From the NCBI GenBank assembly GCA_033557465.1, contig CM066037.1, forward strand, positions 517,878,686 to 517,942,685: a stretch of 64,000 nucleotides of DNA, read 5' to 3'. Numbering within the stretch: position 1 is the stretch's first letter; each line of letters starts with the position of its first letter. The notes under the pieces are model-generated. The model was not told where the DNA came from. It did no database searches and worked only from the letters and a program-made list of their open reading frames with translations. The position numbers and the translations under genes were made by a program. This DNA comes from Ichthyophis bannanicus (lineage: Eukaryota > Chordata > Amphibia > Gymnophiona > Ichthyophiidae). This document shows, piece by piece, positions 31,517 through 43,210 of this stretch.

Positions 31517-32574
31517 TAGGGTAAGGATCGAGATTGGTTAGCTGGTCAAGTAATATTGGGGGAAAAGGTGGGCTTGCCATTTGTTTGTCTCGATTTATGA
31601 ACATTATTGCAGTGTATAGTACTGAAAATGAGTATTAACCTTTTTTCCTACCCTAAATCCACACTTGTGGCCACCAATGTTTTACGCTCCTAAATTGGGG
31701 AGCTCAGTGTAAGTCTGAGCAAAACTTTAGGAACTCAGCCCTTGAAAATTTTCAAATGGTCCAAACAAAGAGCATAACTCTCAAAGTTAGGAACATAACC
31801 CGGTACAAGGATATGGGGCACCCTAGAATCCTCATTCCTGCTACCCTCTGCTGCCTCTCTCCAGGACCTGCGACTTAACAGCAACTGAGCCAAATAGTTA
31901 TGAATATCCATTTCATGCCATAAGACATTGCTTACAGCACATTCAGACAATATCTATTTTATAACTACCCACTCATTTCATGTTTCAGATCAAACCGAGC
32001 CTATTTCAGTAAATCCCTCTTCACACCTCTCATATCTACCCAGATCAGCATCACCTTCTTACTGTGTTAGAAGTTAATCCCAGCTGATAGGTCTCTGCTC
32101 CTCTAGCCCCAAGAATCAGCATGATATAGGCAAGGTCATTCATTGAAGTAACTTCTTCAATAGGCTTCACATTCACTCTAAGTTCCTATATCTGTTATGA
32201 AAAGCTTACAGCTATATCATCATATATGTTTTCTTCAAATCTGTTTCCATGCTCCTAAGAGTAGGAGTATTAACTTGTTTCCAATTAGCAATCTGACAAC
32301 AAGATGTGCCAAGATATTTTACCACCACTCTCCCATCCCTGTTCCTCCAGTTCTATGAGAGAACCCCTAATAAATATGCCTTAAGATCTGCCCCCCACCT
32401 CCACCACCCAAGGGTCAGGACTGTGGCCTTCAAGATGATACCTTAACTACTTCCCAAAATTCCTGAATTTTAGGACATTGCACCAAATATTCAAAAAGTT
32501 ACTTTTGCATCACACCCTCTCTGGTAGCCTCTTTGTATTCCAGGAAGCATTTTATTCCATCTAGCTGATATAGC
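31517..32574. other. No recognised feature
   Basis: About 1 kb without coding sequence, named repeat or RNA gene that I can support. Confidence 0.4.
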
Positions 32575-33062
32575 CTTGACCTATCAGTCAAGTCCGAGGT
32601 CAGATACTTGGGGGTTACACTCGACCATAATCTAAACTTACAATTACATGTCAAGAGAATAACAAAAGCCGCCTACACACGAAGATGAAGGTCATACAGA
32701 AACTCCACCCACTATTTTACCCCAACGACTTTCACACAGTGTCAGGTAACAACACCGCACTTGGATTATTGTGACATAATATACCAAGATCTCCCAAAGT
32801 GCACAATCTACCCGCTGCAAATGGCCCAAAATATACGTAGCAGCTTGTATAATAACAGGTGCATCAAGACATGACCACATAACACCCATCTTAAAACACT
32901 TACATTGGCTTCCAATACAGTTCTGTATCAAGTACAACATAATACTCATCATATTCAAGATCCTACACAAGCTATTGGCAGAGTGTCTACAAACTCTGGT
33001 ATACAAAGCCCCAGACACCAGACACCAGACCAAGAAGATCCAAAAACCAAAACTTGCTTATC
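32575..33062 (+). pseudogene. L2 LINE, RT C-terminal part, first half of split copy
   Basis: Decayed text typical of the end of an L2 RT: VRYLGVTLDHNLNLQLHVK, then LDYCDIIYQDLPKC, ASRHDHITPILKHLHWLP and LHKLLAECLQTLVYKAP in several frames, with frameshifts. It stops at about 33,062 (CTTGCTTATCATC) and resumes at 37,321, on the far side of the CR1 element. Confidence 0.8.
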
Positions 33063-33659
33063 ATCCCCATCACCTGTCCTCCAGGTGATGTAAACCCCTC
33101 TCGCACCGAGGAGGTTTCTCCAGGGCCAAGTGCCCATGAGGGAAGGGTTAGGACAGCAGTTATAGTTGGTGATTCGATCATTAGGCATGTAGATAGCTGG
33201 GTGGCTGGTGGACGTGAGGATCGCCTGGTAACATGCCTGCCTGGTGCGAAGGTAGCGGACCTCACCCGCCACCTAGATAAGGTCTTAGATAGTGCTGGGG
33301 AGGAGTCTGCTGTCTTGGTACATGTCGGTACCAATGACATAGGAAAATGTGGTAGGGAGGTTCTGGAAGCTAAATTTAGGCTTTTAGGTAGGAAGTTGAA
33401 ATCCAGAACTTCCAGGGTAGCGTTCTCCGAAATGCTTCCCGTTCCACGCGCAGGACCCAAAAGGCAGGCAGAGCTCCGGAGTCTCAATGCGTGGATGAGA
33501 CAATGGTGCAGAGATGAGGGGTTCGGATTTGTTAGGAATTGGGGAACATTCTGGGGAAAGGAGGGGCTCTTCCGAAGGGATGGGCTTCACCTTAACCGGG
33601 ATGGAACCAGGCTGCTGGCATTAACCTTTAAAAAGGAGATAGAGCAGCTTTTAAACTAG
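33063..33659 (+). CDS. CR1 ORF1: SGNH/GDSL esterase domain (about 199 aa)
   Basis: This part of ORF1 is a complete SGNH-hydrolase fold by motif: the nucleophile block VGDSIIRHV (residues about 38-46), LPGAKVADL, the LVHVGTNDIG block (Gly/Asn oxyanion residues), and near the end DGLHLNRDGTRLL, carrying the catalytic Asp and His. Such domains occur in ORF1 proteins of CR1/L2 LINEs, where they are thought to help with RNA binding or membrane association. The reading frame enters from L2 flank, so the true N-terminus is lost by 5' truncation. The stop (TAG at 33,657-33,659) is 36 bases before the ORF2 frame's first ATG at 33,695. No stops or frameshifts. Confidence 0.85.
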   Translation: MPITCPPGDVNPSRTEEVSPGPSAHEGRVRTAVIVGDSIIRHVDSWVAGGREDRLVTCLPGAKVADLTRHLDKVLDSAGEESAVLVHVGTNDIGKCGREVLEAKFRLLGRKLKSRTSRVAFSEMLPVPRAGPKRQAELRSLNAWMRQWCRDEGFGFVRNWGTFWGKEGLFRRDGLHLNRDGTRLLALTFKKEIEQLLN

Positions 33660-33694
33660 ATAATAGGGGAAAGCCGACAGTCGCCCAAGAGCGC

Positions 33695-36600
33695 ATGGTT
33701 CGGAAGAATGTATCCTTGAAGGATACTACAAAAAGCAGAGAGGTTCCAAAAAAGAGTAAAGTAGCCCAAATGCCCTCGAGTATGGAGCAGACAGAACTTA
33801 AAGATCCCAAATTACCCATGTCTACCAATAGCCAAATTAATATGAATAAAATACAGTCTCTAAAATGCTTGTATGCAAATGCTAGAAGTCTACAAAACAA
33901 GATGGGAGAGTTAGAATATATAGCACTAAACGAGAGGTTAGATATGATTGGAATATCAGAGACATGGTGGAAGGAGGACAACCAGTGGGACACTGTGATA
34001 CCTGGGTACAAACTATATCGTAATGATAGAGCTGATCAAATTGGTGGAGGGGTTGCGCTCTATGTTAGAGAGGGCATTGAGTCAGAAAGGATTAAAGTTT
34101 TGCAAGAAACAAAATTTGCTGTGGAATCTCTATGGATTGAAATTCCATGTAAAAAGGGGAAGGCGATGGCAGTGGGGGTGTACTATCGTCCGCCTGGCCA
34201 GAATGAACAAATGGATGATGAAATGCTCAAAGAAATCAAGGAAGCTAGCAAAGGTTACAGTGAAGTAATAATAATGGGTGATTTCAATTACCCCGGCATC
34301 GACTGGGTCAGTGTCACAACAGGACATGCTAGGGAGATAAAGTTCCTAGATGAAATAAATGACTGCTTCTTGGAGCAGCTGGTTCATGAACCGACCAGAG
34401 GGGAAGCAATATTAGACCTAGTCCTTAGTGGAACACCAGATGTAGTGCAAGAGATAAGGGTGTTGGGGCCACTTGGCAATAGTGATCATAGCATGATCAC
34501 CTTTGATTTAATTAGTGGAGGAGGGATAGTAAGGAAATCCACAGTACTACCCTTTAACTTTCGAAAGGGAGACTATGATAAAATGAGGAAAACAGTTAAG
34601 AAAAAACTAAAAGGAGCAGTTGCAAAGCTTAAAGACGTACATCAAGCTTGGGTGTTGTTGAAAAATACTATCTTGGAAGCCCAGACCAGCTGTATTCCAC
34701 GCTTTAAGAAAAGTGGAAGGAAGTCCAAAAAACTGCCAGCATGGTTTAAAGGTGAGGTCAGAGAGGCTGTTGTTGCCAAAAAAGCATCTTTCAGGAAATG
34801 GAAAAAAGAGCCAAACGATGAAACCTGGAAACAGCACAAGCACTGGCAAGTCAAATGCAAGGCATTGATAAGGCAGGCAAAGAGAGAATTTGAGAAGAAG
34901 CTTGCTGCGGAAGCAAAAACAAAGAGCAAAGAGTCCTTAAGATACATTTCCGCAACTGTAAACCGATCCTTCAGTTTATGCGCTCCAAAACTGTGGAACA
35001 CTCTCCCACCACACATTAGGGCCATCGCTGATCTCTCCCAGTTTAAAAAGGCCTTGAAGCATCACCTTTTCATCAAATATTTCCCAGAGAACACAATAAC
35101 ACAAGCTCACTCAAATAGCACCAATCCCGTTCTTAACACGCAACCTCTTCTAACCCAGTAACACTTCATACCCCTCTCTCATACTAACAAGGTTCTTTTT
35201 TTCATACAATATTCCGTTCATATGTAAATAGTCAATGACTATTATTCATTGTAAATAATTACCCCGGTTACCCAAGTTTTTGTTCCTGTTCTATGTAAAA
35301 AAAACAGATAATATGTATCTTATCTGATGTTTTATTGTTCTATGTAAACCGCGCTGATTATAAATAGTGCGGTATATAAAAGATGTTAAATAAATAAATA
35401 AAATAAATAAATAAAAACGCAAAATAAAGACCTTTTCAAGTACATTCGTAGCAAAAAACCTGTGAGAGAGTCAGTTGGTCCATTAGATGATAAAGGGGTT
35501 AAAGGAGCACTAAGAGGCGACAAGGCGATAGCGGAGAGACTGAATGAATTCTTTGCTTCGGTCTTTACTGAGGAAGATGTAGGGATGTTACCCATGACTG
35601 AAGTGGTATTTAAAGATGTGGAAGAATTGAAGGAAATATCGATACATCGGGAAGATGTCTTACAACTATTAGATAAACTGAAGAGTAGCAAATCACCTGG
35701 GCCGGATGGTATACATCCAAGGGTGTTGAAAGAACTGAAATTTGAGATTGCAGACCTGCTATTAGTAATCTGTGAACTATCATTAAAATCATCTCTAATA
35801 CCTGAGGATTGGAGGATCGCCAATGTAACACCAATTTTTAAAAAGGGTTCAAGGGGTGATCCGGGAAACTACAGACCGGTGAGCCTGACATCAGTACCGG
35901 GAAAAATGGTAGAAACCATCATAAAGAATAAAATTACTCAGCATGTAGATAGTCACGACCTAATGGGAGACAGCCAACATGGCTTTAGACAAGGAAGATC
36001 TTGTCTTACTAATCTGTTATGTTTTTTTGAAGGAGTGAATAAACAGGTGGACAAAGGTGAGTCGGTTGATATTGTGTATCTGGACTTTCAGAAAGCCTTT
36101 GACAAGGTCCCTCATGAGAGACTTTTGGCAAAACTAAAGAGTCATGGGATAGGAGGCAGTGTACTATTGTGGATCAGGAACTGGTTAAAAGATAGAAAGC
36201 AGAGGGTATGGCTAAATGGCCAATTTTCCCAATGGAGAAAGGTGAATAGTGGTGTACCCCAGGGATCTGTGCTGGGTCCGCTGCTTTTTGACATATTCAT
36301 AAATGACCTGGAAAGTGGAATAACGAGTGAGGTTATCAAATTTGCAGATGACACAAAACTATTTAAAGTTGTTAAAACCCAGGAGGATTGTGGAAAATTG
36401 CAAGAGGATCTTGATAAATTGGAAGACTGGGCATCAAAATGGCAGATGAAATTTAATGTGGAGAAGTGCAAGGTTATGCACCTAGGGAAGAACAACCCAA
36501 ACTATGGTTACACGATGCAAGGTTCCACATTAGGAACCACCACCCAGGAAAAAGATTTAGGCGTCATTGTGGATACCATGTTAAAACCCTCGGCCCAGTG

Positions 36601-37156
36601 TGCAGCGGCGGCCAAGAGAGCAAATAGAATGCTTGGTATGATAAGGAAAGGAATGGAAAATAAAACAAAAGATATTATAATGGCTCTATATCGTTCCATG
36701 GTGAGACCGCACCTTGAATATTGTGTGCAATTCTGGTCGCCGTATCTTAAAAAGGATATAGCGATTTTAGAAAAGGTTCAGAGAAGAGCCACCAAAATGG
36801 TAAAGGGGATGGAAGGCTACTCCTATGAAGAAAGGCTAAAAAGGTTGGGGCTCTTTAACCTGGAAAAGAGACGGCTGAGGGGAGATATGATAGAAGTCTA
36901 TAAATTAATGAACGGAGTGGAACGGGTAAACGTAGATCGATTGTTTACCTTATCAGAATATAGAAAGACTAGGGGACATGCAATGAAGCTACAGGGTAAA
37001 CTATTTAAGACTAATAAAAGAAAATATTTTTTCACTCAACGTGTAATCAAACTCTGGAATTTGTTACCGGAGGATGTAGTAAAGGCTGTTAGTGTAGCTG
37101 GGTTTAAAAAAGGTTTGGACAAGTTCCTGGAGGAAAGGTCCATAAACCATTATTAA
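33695..37156 (+). CDS. CR1 ORF2: endonuclease plus reverse transcriptase, split by one insertion
   Basis: The first part (33,695-34,920) encodes a full APE-type endonuclease: YANARSLQNKM, the catalytic Glu in GISETWWKED, GGGVALYVREG, VYYRPPGQ, IIMGDFNYPGIDW and GNSDHSMITF. A basic linker follows. After the L2-type insertion (34,921-35,412), the frame 35,462-37,156 gives the reverse transcriptase: SSKSPGPDGIHPRVL, QHGFRQGRSCLTNL, VYLDFQKAFDKVPH, SGVPQGSVLGPLLFD, catalytic KFADDTKLF, then HLEYCVQFW and LFNLEKRRLRGDMIEVYKLM. The last residues are FLEERSINHY. All catalytic residues I can check are present, and the insertion is the only break. The element was probably mobile recently, and the copies at 3.3 and 62 kb are relatives. 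Confidence 0.88.
34921..35412 (+). mobile_element. L2-type LINE 3' end inserted in CR1 ORF2
   Basis: It begins with an L2 RT C-terminus (NRSFSLCAPKLWNTLPPHIR, then FKKALKHHLF) and ends TGTAAACCGCGCTGATTAT, AGTGCGGTATATAAAAG, (AAATA)n. AAAAAC flanks both sides (34,915-34,920 and 35,413-35,418), a probable target duplication. It falls in the linker of the CR1 ORF2 and is younger than the host CR1. Confidence 0.88.
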
Positions 37157-37320
37157 GAAGGGACCCAGGATATCAATGCTTGAACCAATACAAGCATTGT
37201 GGAACCTGTGTCCCTTGGGGAAACTGCTAGGTACGTATGACCTAGATTGGCCACTGTTGGAAACAGAATACTGGGCTTGATGGACCTTGGTCTGACCCAG
37301 TATGGCATATCTTATGTTCT

Positions 37321-37490
37321 TATCATCAAGGTAAAAAGCAAACGAACAACCTGCAGAAGGGCATTCTCCTTATTCGCACTTTCAATATGGAACTCACTCC
37401 TGCATGAACTAAAATGTATTGACAGCGCCAATTTCTGGAAAAGGCTGAAAACATACCTCTTTGCAGAACACTTTGGAACAGATACCTAAC
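37321..37490 (+). pseudogene. L2 LINE, second half of split copy
   Basis: Continues the L2 RT C-terminus from 33,062: RRAFSLFALSIWNSLLHEL, then FWKRLKTYLFAEHFG, ending in a stop at about 37,489. Together with 32,575-33,062 it shows that the L2 was present before the CR1 arrived. Confidence 0.82.
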
Positions 37491-37925
37491 CTAACCTCAA
37501 GACATAATGAAAACAGAAGGACAATACACAACCACAACACCCTACCCCACATGATGACTACACACAACAATAAACATGATTCACTTAACAGCGACACCCC
37601 CCAAGGATTCTAACAGCTCTACGCTTAATCTTGAAATAAACAAGTCACAATCCATCAGACCGATGTAGAAACCGGTGCCGAAGTCACACTCTATCAACTT
37701 TTTACGCCTATTTGCAGCGCACCAATAGTGCACAACTTTAATGCCGGCATGCAGAAAAAGGCTCAAATGCAAATTAGCCACACGTTTAGTCATTCATTAA
37801 ACTGTTCACAAATGGTAGCGTTAAATTGGGAGAGCAAGCCAAACACATATGCACAAGAAGTCAGGGCAAGTTTGGCATGCTATCCCAAATTAACTGGGGC
37901 ATCGCGTGGCTAATTTGCATATGAG
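37491..37925. other. No recognised gene; L2 3' flank
   Basis: Probably the 3' untranslated remnant of the L2 and adjacent sequence. No (ATAA) tail is visible. Confidence 0.3.
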
Positions 37926-38500
37926 CCCCGATAGTATTTTGATGGCATCAGGAGCTTTCTCTGATGTCTGCATCATCTGAAGGGAAAATATCAAATTTCC
38001 CTCAGATGACCCAGGAATCAGGGAAAGCCCGCAGTGCCATCAAAATACTGCAGGGGCCAGTGCACCTGACAGAAAGCAAATCCCTGCTGGCCCAGATCCC
38101 CCACTCCCTCCCAACTAAATAAACCTGGTGGTCCAGCAGCCCCAAACCCCCCCCCCCCTCCCAGTACCTTTACAAATGAACAGGAGCACTGCCCACACGC
38201 TCCCATTCTTGCCCTGCCATCTTGAAAAACGGCGGCGCTTGCCCCGCAGTGCATCTTGGGATGTACTAGGTGGGGGTCAGACTGCCATATAAAGCATATT
38301 TTTAGTTGGGAGGGTGAGGGTTTTAGAGCTGCTGGGCCATCAGGGATTTGCTTTCTGCCGGGGGCACCGGCACCTGACAGTATTTTGATGGCACTGGGGG
38401 GCTTTCCCCAATGCCTGGATCACCTTTGATATTTCTCCTCAGATGATCCAGGCATTGGGGGAAGCCCCCAGTGCCATTAAAATACTGTCGGGGGGGGGGG
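37926..38500. repeat. Nested palindromes (foldback-like structure)
   Basis: Hairpin 1: arms about 37,930-37,985 and 37,997-38,050 (roughly three quarters paired). Hairpin 2: arms 38,376-38,422 and 38,443-38,490 (over 90% paired, loop about 20 bases); both contain GTATTTTGATGGCA. Between them, 38,036-38,124 is an inverted copy of 38,303-38,393 (AGAAAGCAAATCCCTG versus CAGGGATTTGCTTTCT). Poly-C and poly-G runs lie at 38,143-38,159 and 38,489-38,503. It could be two copies of a palindromic MITE in opposite orientation, or one foldback element. Confidence 0.75.
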
Positions 38501-39360
38501 GGGCACACGCTCATGTTTAAATTACCTCAAGGCCAGGTGTAGAGATATTGGTGTTAAGGCTGTTTGCGAAATCCTCTATGCGTTTCTCTGCATTGGGCGC
38601 AGCCAATATTAGCATCCAATTTTATTATGTGCAGCTCATTTGCCTATAATTTAAATACTCTTGGCATTAATTATGCACCAGTTTTTCCTTAGCTGTTTAC
38701 GCACGTGTCTGTTCCTTTTCTGCATTTGGCAGTAGCTGTAAGTGTGCTTAAAAGCAGCATTATCTGTGCTTAAAGGCCGCACTAGTTTTCTGCAATGGCC
38801 CGCATCTGTACAATGTTACTACTCCTTTACAGATAGTTATCCCACTGCCCACACTCCAATTACTTCATTGTTACACTATGTATGAAAAGCAACACTGTAG
38901 ACAGTGAGATGCTGTACGCCGTGCCAGACTCCTTGAACCTCCTCCTGCACCCTCGAGCGCACCAAACACAACCATCCAGGCGTCAATGCCAGTCCAGGTT
39001 TTTGATTGTTTTTTTTAACAATAAAAGAGTTGCCTTCCAAAATTTAGAGCAGTTCAAGGAGCAGTTCTGCTACCCCTACTTCTCATTGGAGGTTAGCTCC
39101 AAAACATTGTGCCTCTGGCAGCAGCAATAATGGCCATGGCCTCCCCTTTTCCAGAACACAAAAACAGCAAACGTTCCAGCGAATCAGCACTCAGCTGTCA
39201 TAGGCAGTCCTATGAACACAGTGGCCCAAAGCCCATAGTCTTTTCCTTTACAATTAAGGGTGTTGCTCAGCTACACAGTTTCATCAGCTGTGCAGCCACC
39301 CTTCCCTTCCCACCTTCAGGTTCTGTATCAGCTTGTTGAACCTGCCCCAGGCTAAAACAT
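38501..39360. other. No recognised gene
   Basis: Non-coding. An AATAAAAG motif lies at 39,019-39,026 on the plus strand beside a T-rich run. It might belong to a decayed LTR, but no LTR pair was found. Confidence 0.3.
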
Positions 39361-39783
39361 TCACTGTTTCAGAAAAAGTACCTCCATGGGTTCAAGGGGC
39401 CTGTCCTCCTTATACTCCTGGGCTTCCAAGGGTTCTTCCCAGTCTATTTCACTGCCCCCTTCCCTATGGAAACTAGGGATCTTTTCTAGGGTGTGGACTG
39501 CTCCACCCTCCCCCTTCCAACCTCCCTTTGGTTCCAAAGAGCATTGCCTAGTGAGCCAGGGGAACTGGGCCAGCTCAGGATCCTGCAGCGGCTCATTGGA
39601 CTGGCTCTGTTCCTTCCTAGCAGGGGATAGTGAGGAAAGCACCCTTCCTCCCAGAGGCCATGCCAATTTTATTAGATCTGTAGGTTCTAGGCTGTCCCCG
39701 GGGCTATAAGGGAGCTTGCACAATCCCAAAGGAATTTTTCTTTTGTTTGTTATCACACTAATCATTACAACTGTTATCTGCAA
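39361..39783 (-). CDS. Unidentified 140-codon acidic ORF
   Basis: Not recognised. The minus-strand frame is rich in Pro, Glu and Ser, with the C-terminal text EIDWEEPLEAQEYKED and then EPMEVLF. No known motif, signal peptide or membrane helix is evident. The style of its C-terminus (acidic, with MEV) weakly recalls the ORF at 5,176-6,048. It may be a piece of the same unknown element family or chance. Confidence 0.22.
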   Translation of the reverse strand: MQITVVMISVITNKRKIPLGLCKLPYSPGDSLEPTDLIKLAWPLGGRVLSSLSPARKEQSQSNEPLQDPELAQFPWLTRQCSLEPKGGWKGEGGAVHTLEKIPSFHREGGSEIDWEEPLEAQEYKEDRPLEPMEVLFLKQ

Positions 39784-41149
39784 GGGCTGCTCAGGAGTGC
39801 GATTTGGGCCAAGAAAGCCAAAATAAACTTGGAGAGACAGGCAGCCTTCGAGTGGGTATTATAGGTCCGGAAAAGCCCAAAATAAGATTACTGGGTTGCC
39901 AGAGGGTTTTAAAAATAATGAAATTGGGGGTAGTGGCAGAGAGCCCAAGCATAGTTATTGGCAGGAGCATAGTGTTTAGCCCAGAAGGGTCCCCCCAAGA
40001 GGGCACTAGGCCCAGTGAGGTTGTGGGCCTGTTTCAGGCTTCATCACAGGAGTCAGAGCCAGCCTTAAAGGGACCAGACAGCCTTAAAACAGCTGAAAAT
40101 GGCCCGAAAATGAAAAGTAAGAATTTTCCAGGATTAAAAAATCCAGACTTTTTTTGATAGGGTCTCGGAAGCCGATTCAATTGATTTTGCAATTTTTGAA
40201 GTTAAAATCGCTGCATTTAGCAACATTTCAGGAAAAGGGGCGTGACTTCGGCTTAAAACTAGATGTTCATAGGGGATGATGTAAGCCCTGGGGGATGATA
40301 AAAATGGGTTTTGAGTATTTAGCTGCTCATTTAAACCACGATTTGCCACGATGTAAAAAATGACTATAAAGGCAGTACTGAAAACGTAAATGTTTCTAAA
40401 AGATGTATTTTCAATGTTGAAAAATGTTATAATTAATGATTTTACTGTATAAACTTGCATGTTTTATTGTAAAAGACGTTCCAGTTTGAGGAAAGAGGGG
40501 GGGATTCACTTCATTGTAGAGAGCAGGTCAGCTGTAACTGTCTGCTAGTAATGATGTAGGAAAGGAAAGGAGCTAGTAGCAGTCTGACAGGAGACACAGA
40601 CGGAATGAGAAAATACCATGGGGTCTGTTTCGAAATGGAAAAATGGTAAAAAGGTTCAACTAAGCAAAAAGGAGATTTTTATTTGCTATAGAATGGGGCT
40701 AATACCTGACATCAGCAAGTGCAGGGACACATACCTGACCAGTTTGGAACATCAGTGAGGTAGACTTTCCAAGTCAGTTGGTGACCTTCTGTGAGTGAGT
40801 GTGGAAGTGCATTAGGGGTGCTCATGCACAGAGACCTCTGAGTATTTAATGAGCGTTTTGAAGACTGAATGAGAGTAAATGTGGGAAGAGTGTTTGAGTG
40901 AAGTCTGTTTAGCCTAGGTCCCATATAGGGTATAAGAAATAAGTACAAGTGAGTCTCCCTGAAATATAAATCATTTAAAAGGAGTAACAGGGAGCAGAGG
41001 AAAACAATTCAAGCCAGATTTTTCCTCAAAAGATTATTATGAGTGTGCAAGTAAATCCTAGGTGAAAGCCAGGGTTTATAAGAGATAGTTCAGTATTCCA
41101 TGTATATATATTCATATATAAACTTGTATATAGTTTTCACACTGTTTGG
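39784..41149. other. No recognised feature
   Basis: About 1.4 kb without supported genes or repeats. Confidence 0.35.
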
Positions 41150-41335
41150 TATTATATCACATTGTTTATTTGATATTTAATATGATGTTCCTTGTAAATA
41201 TGTTTTGTTATATTCGACGTTCCATGTAAAACAAACATACTTGCTTTGTTGATTGTTGTTAACTGTAAACCGCAACTGAACTTTGGAAGTTGCGGTATAT
41301 AAATGTGATTAAAAAATAAATAAAAATAAAATAAG
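41150..41335 (+). mobile_element. L2-type 3' tail
   Basis: Contains TTCCATGTAAAACAAAC, then ACTGTAAACCGCAACTGAAC, AAGTTGCGGTATATAAATG and (AATAAA) repeats. Non-coding and 5'-truncated. Confidence 0.75.
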
Positions 41336-43205
41336 AAATTAATCCTATTTTTTTTTTAGGAATTAATTGTGAGTTGGCTGTGACAGACTGAGTGATTGTC
41401 CCAATGTCGTAATGTAAAGGATATAAAGACATTTACTTAGTAAGCCAAAGAAAGGTGAGAGATTTTGAATGATCTAACTGGTGATAAATTTCAAGGAAGG
41501 GTGTGAGAGGTAGAAAGAAAGTATTAAGGTAGAAATGAGATAAGATTTCAGTGGGTGTAAGTTTGGTTTTGAGTGAAAGGTGTGATTGAAAGCGTTTCCT
41601 CCCTTTTCTAGGCTAGCCTGCTGTTTTTGATCTGACTAACCGTAATTTTTAAGTAAGATACTGGAAGAAGTTAGTGGGAAAAGAAAGTTTAATCAGATTT
41701 TGGGAAATATTAGCAACATACTTCATGTTGCCTCCCTGAACCTGCAGCATCTTTGAAGAGACATCTGTCCGGAGTGAGAATATCCAGCAAAGTTTTCAAT
41801 CAACAAGGGCCCCAACGACATTTCAGGCAGCAGATGATAAGTATCCCTTTTGTGCACACAACGTTTATGAAACTTTATTTATATTTGAACTCAAATAGTC
41901 ACTGGACACATTAATTGGGCACACATTGAACTAAGACAACATTCTCCTTCAAGAAGTCCTAAGGTCTAGGAGAAAGAGTGACATTTGAAATACATATGAG
42001 TTTGATATTTATTTTTATGGGTTATTCCCTTCAGTTGTAATTGTCTATACTTTGATTCATACTTACCTTAAGTAAAATTAATTGGATACATACTTACTAG
42101 AGCCCTGAAATTTGTAATATCCCGAGGTCCCAAGGCTCCTAACCTTTATTAATCTAGTATTTTTCACTCTGCCCTTTGTTTTCTTCACTCTCTTCCCTTA
42201 CTGGGGAGGGGAGGGGAGGGGAGAAAAACTAGATTCCCCGGGAATATTATTTGTACCGAGTGTCACTCTATGAGAAAAATTTGACATTTACAATCATTTA
42301 CCTGGTCACTGTGATTACCTTTCCATCTTCCCCAGAGAAACCCATTAGTTAAACTTACAAAGACTGTGGCACCAGGTGACAATAATAAAACAATACAGTT
42401 AGACAAAACTACACATAAAATCACAGAGATGTATTTATTTCATACTAAATAAAGCTAAAACCATTTTAAACACCCTCTAAAAATGCTTGTGCTTTAACTT
42501 TTCAGAAAGATAGAAGATCAACCTCCAATTTCAATGAATTCAGCAAAACGATTAAAAAAAAACCCAACAGCTATCAAATTGAATGAAATAAAATACATGA
42601 GGAAACTAGTAATGTTGCTTTAAGGAAATAAAAGCAAATTAGCCCAAGCAAGGAACCAGATCTAGCCACATCAGAACCTACCTAGCACTTAGCACAAGCT
42701 CGCATCCTATACAACATGAAGCATTATTTCTTGATTTGAAGCACTTTTAGATGTAATTGTTGTAAAAAAAAAAAAAAATTCTATCCAGTGTATGCAGAGG
42801 AAGCTCTGTCCCATTACCTTTTTACATGCGCTAATGTCGTACAGATTGCTAGTAGTCCTACTAGTCCTGGAGAAAGCTATAATCTTCGTAATACTCAATA
42901 TCTTTAATGGGGCTAACAAAATAGATATGCTAGTATGAGTTTCTGAGACACTGATGGACCATTAAGCGGTATTACTGGCTAAAAAGGTTCTCATATATAA
43001 ATAACTCTGTGTAGCAAATTTTTACTTTTTTCTTATTACTGGGTAATAAATGTTATTTTCCAATATCTTATGTCTCAAAATCATAGAACATGGCAATTAT
43101 GGCCCACAAACATTGCTTTTGGGACCAGGAGAGTGATATTTTTGAAAATTACCTATTTTGCAGGACATTCTAGATAGATTTAGTGCAAAGTAAACTTGAA
43201 GTACC
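41336..43205. other. No recognised gene
   Basis: Non-coding AT-rich DNA. A short (GGGGA)n run lies at about 42,203-42,223. The left end of the transposase-like element must lie somewhere before 43,210, but no terminal repeat was found. Confidence 0.35.
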
Positions 43206-43210
43206 TTTTG

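Larger units (their letters stand above)
33063..37320 (+). mobile_element. CR1 LINE (family B), long copy with ORF1 and ORF2
   Basis: A 4.26-kb CR1 inserted in an L2. It has a 5'-truncated ORF1 esterase, a full ORF2 split only by an L2-type insertion at 34,921-35,412, and a 3' end with CTTATGTTCTTA repeats. The flanks share CTTATCATC (about 33,057-33,065 and 37,316-37,324), although the last bases overlap the element's own terminal repeat. It is the best-preserved CR1 here. Confidence 0.88.
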
